This document shows positions 59,152-64,000 of a DNA stretch of 64,000 nt, piece after piece. How positions within the stretch are numbered: position 1 is the stretch's first letter; each line of letters begins with the position of its first letter. This DNA comes from Ceratodon purpureus. Taxonomy: Eukaryota > Streptophyta > Bryopsida > Pseudoditrichales > Ditrichaceae. The notes beneath the pieces are model-generated. The model saw nothing but the letters and a program-made list of their open reading frames with translations, made no database searches and was not told the origin of the DNA. The stretch spans positions 12,081,152-12,145,151 of the forward strand of contig CM026425.1 of assembly GCA_014871385.1 (NCBI GenBank), read 5' to 3'. The position numbers and the translations under genes are program-made.

Positions 59152-60045
59152 ACTTTGGTATAGATAATACTATCGTGAATAAAGGGCCCTTTATCCGTAA
59201 GAATGTTGTTTGTAGGCCGCACGGCCTAATCAGATTCTTCTGGGATTTAATGCCCCTTTTTGGGAGTAAGGCTCTCTAAATACTACTAAGTTTAATATAA
59301 GAAAACCACGACTACTTCAAGTATGTATATCCTAGAAGTATGTTTAATTGTGGAGTGTTTTTCTCTGAGTGTTTGAGAAGTGTATTGTTGCTTTGTGTCA
59401 TGGACTCCTAGAGTGTTGGATATGTTGGTTGTTTTGTTACAACAATACGCTTTGGAAAGTGTGGTCGAGTCATGGTGAAGACTTGGGTGGATTGGTGTGG
59501 CCTCTAAATCCTTGTGACAAGTGGTGCTATCTAGAATGAGCTATGTTCCCATGTGTCTTATATTTGACTAAACTGTGTTTCTTTTATAGTTTTGGAGTTT
59601 ATAATATGTTGGTTTTTGACACATGGGTTTAGCTGTATCTGAATTTTTTGGACATGTTCCATCTAGTTTGTGTTCAGATGTTTGGTCTGGTATATGTATG
59701 TGTGTTTTCTGTGTGATGTATGCCAATGCCAACACATTACTTCCAAAAATAAAAACTTAAAACAGCTTTTTAGATTTACTTTGACAGAAGGCTTTGTGTT
59801 TGTTGTATTTGTGTGTGTTTGGGTTTGTGGTTCTGTTGGCTTTGTATTTATTTGTTTCTATGTTTGTAATGGATTTGTCAAAGTTCGGGGTGCTAAGTAT
59901 TCGAGGAGTTGGTGTTTTTGAAACTGCAGATGTTCTAGAGGAGCAATCGGAGGGTACGAGGGAGGATTTCCCAATTATAGAGGAGTTGGATGGCCGTACA
60001 CGAACATTTGTTTTTTCGTTTCATGAAGAGCGCGTGGCTGACTAA
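59152..60045 (+). mobile_element. possible LTR-retrotransposon fossil (LTR end plus leader)
   Basis: About 59.2-59.52 kb has the feel of an LTR: a TATA-like ctctctaaatactact, then T/G-rich text, ending ccttgtgaca. This is followed by agtggtgctatc, which loosely resembles a primer-binding site for initiator tRNA-Met. Downstream is a long T/G-rich leader and an 83-codon open frame ending at 60045 with no clear gag identity. The element is clearly incomplete: no polymerase region and no partner LTR were found in the window. It looks old. Family unknown; Ty1/copia-like is a guess. Confidence 0.3.
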
Positions 60046-61639
60046 GTTTTACCTAGATATTAAAGGATTGTCCTCATAATGTATTAAAAAGTAGTATATT
60101 TTCTTCACCAATCAAGTCATTCTTCAATATGTAATTATGAAGTCTACAAGGCAGAACGTGTTGAATTTTTTAGTAAAGTAGTATTCTTTAATTTTTTTTA
60201 TGATAATGACCTTCCATTGAAACTTCAAATTTGCAAGTTTTTAAAATATCCTCGTGAGAAGTCTAAAGACTCTAAAATTCCAATATTTTTGTTGTGTGAC
60301 CATAGAAGTGTGGTCATAAGCCATGATCATGAAAGCAAATCTATTTTCTTTGTTTACAACTCTTGATACATAATGTAAATTGATGTTGTTAAAGAATTCA
60401 AGCCATGCAAATTGTGGAATTTGATAAAGTGTGTAATTTATCATTGTCTATATGTCAAGACCTATTGGCTAAATTTATGCCCATTGATTAATAAAAATAT
60501 ATAGAAATTTTTGAAAAGTCTTGCTCTTTCGTAAGTTTGGTACTACTGGTGTAGAGGATTTATGACACTAAAGTAAACTAACATGTTGATGCATTAATCC
60601 ATAAGCATCAACTATAAAAATGTCTATAAAATTTAAATGACAAGAATACATTCACTAGCCACCAATCTTAAGTTATTGATGACAATAGGTGCAAAAATAG
60701 TGGTTATAGACTGGAGAATGGTGCAAATGGAGTGAGGCAATGGTGGTAATGAAAATATAAGTCAATGCTTTTAGTTTTGAAAGAAAATATCTGGTTGTAA
60801 TATGGTTGGTACATGGTAGTATTTAAATGGAATTAATTTGATTTTCCACACCATAAATAATATTACTTCATTATCAATTAGGTGGATAAAGGATCACCTC
60901 AGTGATGTTTGTAGAGGTTTTGCTAAAGCACCCTTTGAAAATTAGTGATTCATTCATATTTCATCAAAAAATTATGTCATTGGTTGCATTAGTCTTCAAA
61001 CCTTATTTTCTATTAATCAATGTATTTGATACTTGATATTTTACTTGTAAAAGATTGCATCCCTTCATATTAATGTGTTTAGAAGTCACCTATCAGATGT
61101 AGAAGAGAATGATCTCTAAGGCACCAATGTCTTCTATCCACTAAAGCTATGTTTATAGAAAAATCAATGTCTTCTATCTACTCAAGCTATGTTAATAGAA
61201 AAAGATAATCTTTAAATGCACAGTCATTATTTTACTGTTTTAAAGTAAAATATTTTTGACAAATTTGGGCAAATATCATCAACTTGACATGAAAGTGAAC
61301 TATTGGCAATTTGAATTCTTTTTCAAATGGATGAAGAGATAATCCCATCCAGATAGGGAATTTTTCCTACATAATGTATATTATTGCTACTTGACCAATA
61401 AAAAAGGTTCTGAACATCCAGCACAACATTACACTAAGGTCTAGTCGCCTTTCCATTCATTTTGAATTCATAATGACTAAATCACAATGCATTGGATACC
61501 ATTTAAAATTCTTAATAAATTGTAGCCTCCAGTATATTTATGAAGTATTTATCATTGAAAACACATCTTCAATACTGCTTAATGACAATTTAAGATGACA
61601 CTCATTTTAGATTCAAGATTTAACTACCATTAAACCAAT
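60046..61639. other. AT-rich intergenic DNA with a 40-bp duplication
   Basis: No gene is seen. A 40-bp unit (caatgtcttctatc...atagaaaaa) is tandemly duplicated at 61125-61164 and 61165-61204 with about four mismatches. The rest has low coding potential. Confidence 0.5.
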
Positions 61640-61642
61640 CAC

Positions 61643-61780
61643 CACTAGTGACCATGCCGCAATTACCAGAACAAGTGACCATAATCCCAACCATCATGAC
61701 GAGATTATGAGAAATCTAGTCAAAATGGTCATTATCCTGGTCACATATTATGGTCATTGCGGGCATGGTTTTCACTAGTG
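61643..61780. mobile_element. CACTA-type MITE, 138 bp
   Basis: The left end CACTAGTGACCATGCC at 61643 and the right end read inward from 61780, CACTAGTGAAAACCATGCC, form inverted termini. They are bounded by a 3-bp duplication CAC (61640-61642 and 61781-61783). The motif gtgaccataat recurs inside in both orientations. It is far too short to code and depends on an autonomous CACTA element elsewhere. Its termini differ from the element at 52609-54129, so it belongs to another subfamily. Confidence 0.85.
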
Positions 61781-61783
61781 CAC

Positions 61784-62565
61784 CTTGACTAAATATTGTT
61801 ATCAAGAATAGTAATAATAAAGGTAATGGCAGCTCAAAGTGGGCCCATTTAAGTCTCCACTTTGAACTATGAATGCCTTCAATATTCCAATCAATGAATC
61901 ATTAAAATGATTTACAACTATAATTTTGCCAATCATTCAAAAATCTGAAATTCTCTCATTTTATGTTGAAGGTTTAATAGCATTGGATCCAGGCACTTTG
62001 ACTAACAAGGTCAATACTGTATCCTACTCAAAACTAAAAGCAATGGAAAGTCTAAAAAAAATTAAGTCTCTATGGCCTAAAAACCACTCCAAATTAAATG
62101 TGGGTGGCTAGTTGTACTTCCAAATAGACCAAACAACCTAGATAGCATGTGCTATTTTTATTAAATTAAATAAAATCAACAACTAACAACAAAAAGACCA
62201 GTTAAGTTTTAGTAAGATTAAATCTAAAGTATGGTATCTAATAGTGTTACATGCAAGTAGGTAATGTTGCACTGCATCTAATTATATGTTGATATAAAGA
62301 TGCCTCTTTTTAAAAACTTGTCTTAGCTAGCAAATTTGCATTTGAAATATGTTTTTTCTCCTTTGTGGCTTTACAAACACCAGTTTTTAATTCAACTGAA
62401 TCTCTTGCCGCCTTCAATTTCTATATCTCAATTATGTGCAGTTGAAAATGGTAATAAACTTACATATAGCTTCTTCAAAACCATTATCTACATGCATATC
62501 CACAACAACATTGAGTGCCATCTTTGATTCTTTTCTAATTAAAATAAATAAATTAAAGATGGCTA
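61784..62565. other. AT-rich intergenic DNA
   Basis: No gene or repeat is recognised; only short open frames with no motif. Confidence 0.5.
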
Positions 62566-63008
62566 ATGTATATGAATGTAACAAACTATGGGGCTCCTTT
62601 ACCCTCCTTCCTCCTTGGTAGCCCTTACCCCGTGCTTAACTCACCCCACGCTCACGTCCTCGTCAGGTTCTTCAGCCCGCTCTCCTCCTCAAGGACGCGC
62701 TCACGTCGCTCTTCAGCCCGCCTCCGCCGAAGTCGACAAGGGGCGGGGGCGAGCTCTTCACCTCACCATTCTCTTCACCTCTGTCGTGTGCTCCTCTTGC
62801 GAATTCCTGTGCTCTTGCGTGATCTTGTGCTTCGATGGCAGCGCCCAAAGACCGTTATGGGTGGGTGGTGATGGCGCTTGGTCTAGCAATTGGCTTGGCC
62901 TTCGCAGGGGCATCGATTGGGGTTCGGTTATACCATGGACTCGCTTATGCCACAAAAAACATGGCATATGATCTAGAAATTCACCTCAAACCACGAGGCG
63001 GCCAATGA
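62566..63008 (+). pseudogene. orphan GC-rich leader and first exon of a truncated membrane-protein gene
   Basis: A GC-rich, C-rich block (about 62590-62830) resembling a plant promoter/5' leader ends in an ATG at 62835 in good context (cttcgatggcagcg). The frame reads 57 codons: MAAPKDRYGWVVMALGLAIG, then a hydrophobic helix to about residue 31, then text that loses membrane character as composition falls back to AT-rich, stopping at 63006-63008. The start resembles major-facilitator (monocarboxylate-transporter-like) N-termini, where a charged stretch and GWVV lead into helix 1. The remaining helices are absent, so this looks like a 5' fragment left by duplication or breakage, or captured by a transposon. 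A spliced intact gene running to the right is possible, but no later exon is recognised before 64000. Confidence 0.45.
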
Positions 63009-64000
63009 TTTTGGCCATTTTCAGGTGTTTCTAAACACCTCCCAACTCTTGAGATTTGTGCATCTCGGAAGTCACAATATCGTTGTCTTTCATAATATAG
63101 TTTAGTCTATCTTAGTACAATTCTGGGTGACAAAGATACCATCTAGGCTCTCCATGAGTAAATTGTTAGATATCAAATGACCTTACTTCTAACCCTAGAG
63201 CCTCCATCTACCTCCGTTTACATTTTATATTTGGTTGCATTCTAGAAATTATCAAAAGTAACTAACAAGTAGTACTAAACTTTAATTACTTTTAATTAAT
63301 ACCAAATACTTTTACCCAATCCTTTACTTGTTGTGAACATACACTACTAACAATTCATCTAATTTTCTATAGAAAGGTCTTCTAAGAGCTCACATTGTTC
63401 ATTAGAAAGTCTTTTCATTAAATTGCAAATCCTAATCTAGCTAACTATCTAAAGGTAAATCTAGTGATAGCCCATACATTTATTGATGTGTCTTTTGATA
63501 TCTCAATAATCACACAATGGATCTTTTTATAGCTCAATAATTCGTACAAGGGAATTGTCTACATAAGACTAAATTCTAGGACCTAACCATCTACTAGATG
63601 ATTTTCTAATAGGAGACAAGATTCCTTTGTTCTCTATGAAGCTTATAAAATTTTACTACCTTCAAAAAAATCTCAAAATAATCCTAGTCAAATATGCATT
63701 CATACAAATTTAATCAAAATTGCAAAAATCCATTTTTAACTGATTAACTACACATTTCCATGCACATATTGTGTGACATGTATATTGTTTTCAAAAAACA
63801 AGGTAAAAATTCATATCTACAAAACATACTGGTATAACTTCTACAATATTATAAGTAAGCAGCCTCTAACCGTGCGACACATTGGTGTTTTATTGAAGGC
63901 CAATGCCTAAAGGTTCTTTGCTTTTGCCAACATTGGCCACTACGCATGAAGTTTGCATTAGAAACGGTATGGATAGACAATGAAATAGTTAATGTGGTCC
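63009..64000. other. AT-rich intergenic DNA to the window end
   Basis: No later exon of the 62835 fragment is recognised. Low coding potential, no RNA gene and no repeat structure are seen. Confidence 0.5.

Overview
This window is nuclear DNA of a land plant, most likely a bryophyte and probably a moss. The evidence is an AT-rich background, spliced genes with short to mid-sized introns on canonical GT/AG borders, plant-type proteins (an OTP51-like PPR/LAGLIDADG protein, plant calmodulin-like proteins, a UTR7-like nucleotide-sugar transporter), AAACCCTA-type telo-boxes, and much non-autonomous DNA-transposon debris between genes. The lineage is inferred from composition and gene style, not from a marker.

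Layout. 1-6.8 kb is repeat-rich and has no gene. It holds two related TTAA-flanked elements in opposite orientation (1913-2733 and 4973-6036). At 6.8-7.1 kb there is a broken coding relic on the minus strand. The best-resolved gene is AMP deaminase, whose 19 coding exons (9352-15721) give an 874-residue protein. A broken S-protein-homologue gene (16730-17097, minus) and a four-EF-hand calmodulin-like gene (17671-18243, minus) follow. 19-27 kb is AT-rich, with two arrays of one 21-bp minisatellite and the ruin of a 2-oxoglutarate/Fe(II) oxygenase-like gene (25058-26096). A paralogous calmodulin-like gene lies at 28664-29200 (minus). A GC-rich nested palindrome and GC-rich island sit at 30.76-31.18 kb, two small MITEs at 32.0-32.6 kb, and a third TTAA element at 36.7-37.6 kb.

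41-50 kb is a gene-dense stretch. It holds a TRM7/FTSJ1-type tRNA 2'-O-methyltransferase (41084-41971), a tRNA-Ile(AAU) gene (42739-42812, minus), a small beta-rich protein of uncertain family (44162-44569), and a two-exon OTP51-like protein with an unusual Arg/Gly-rich N-terminal region (46220-50049, minus). After a CACTA-type element with an exact 3-bp target duplication (52609-54129) comes the six-exon nucleotide-sugar transporter (56004-58101). The last 6 kb is repeat DNA: a perfect 52-bp palindrome, a possible LTR-retrotransposon fossil, a 138-bp CACTA MITE, and an orphan GC-rich first exon (62835-63008).

The genes are independent eukaryotic units rather than an operon. The themes are purine nucleotide metabolism, calcium sensing, tRNA modification, chloroplast intron splicing and Golgi nucleotide-sugar transport. 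No complete autonomous transposon and no clear new multi-gene system was found. The most unusual items are the TTAA/CCCCTAA element family, the oxygenase relic in its minisatellite setting, the GC-rich nested palindrome and the RG-rich extension of the OTP51-like protein.
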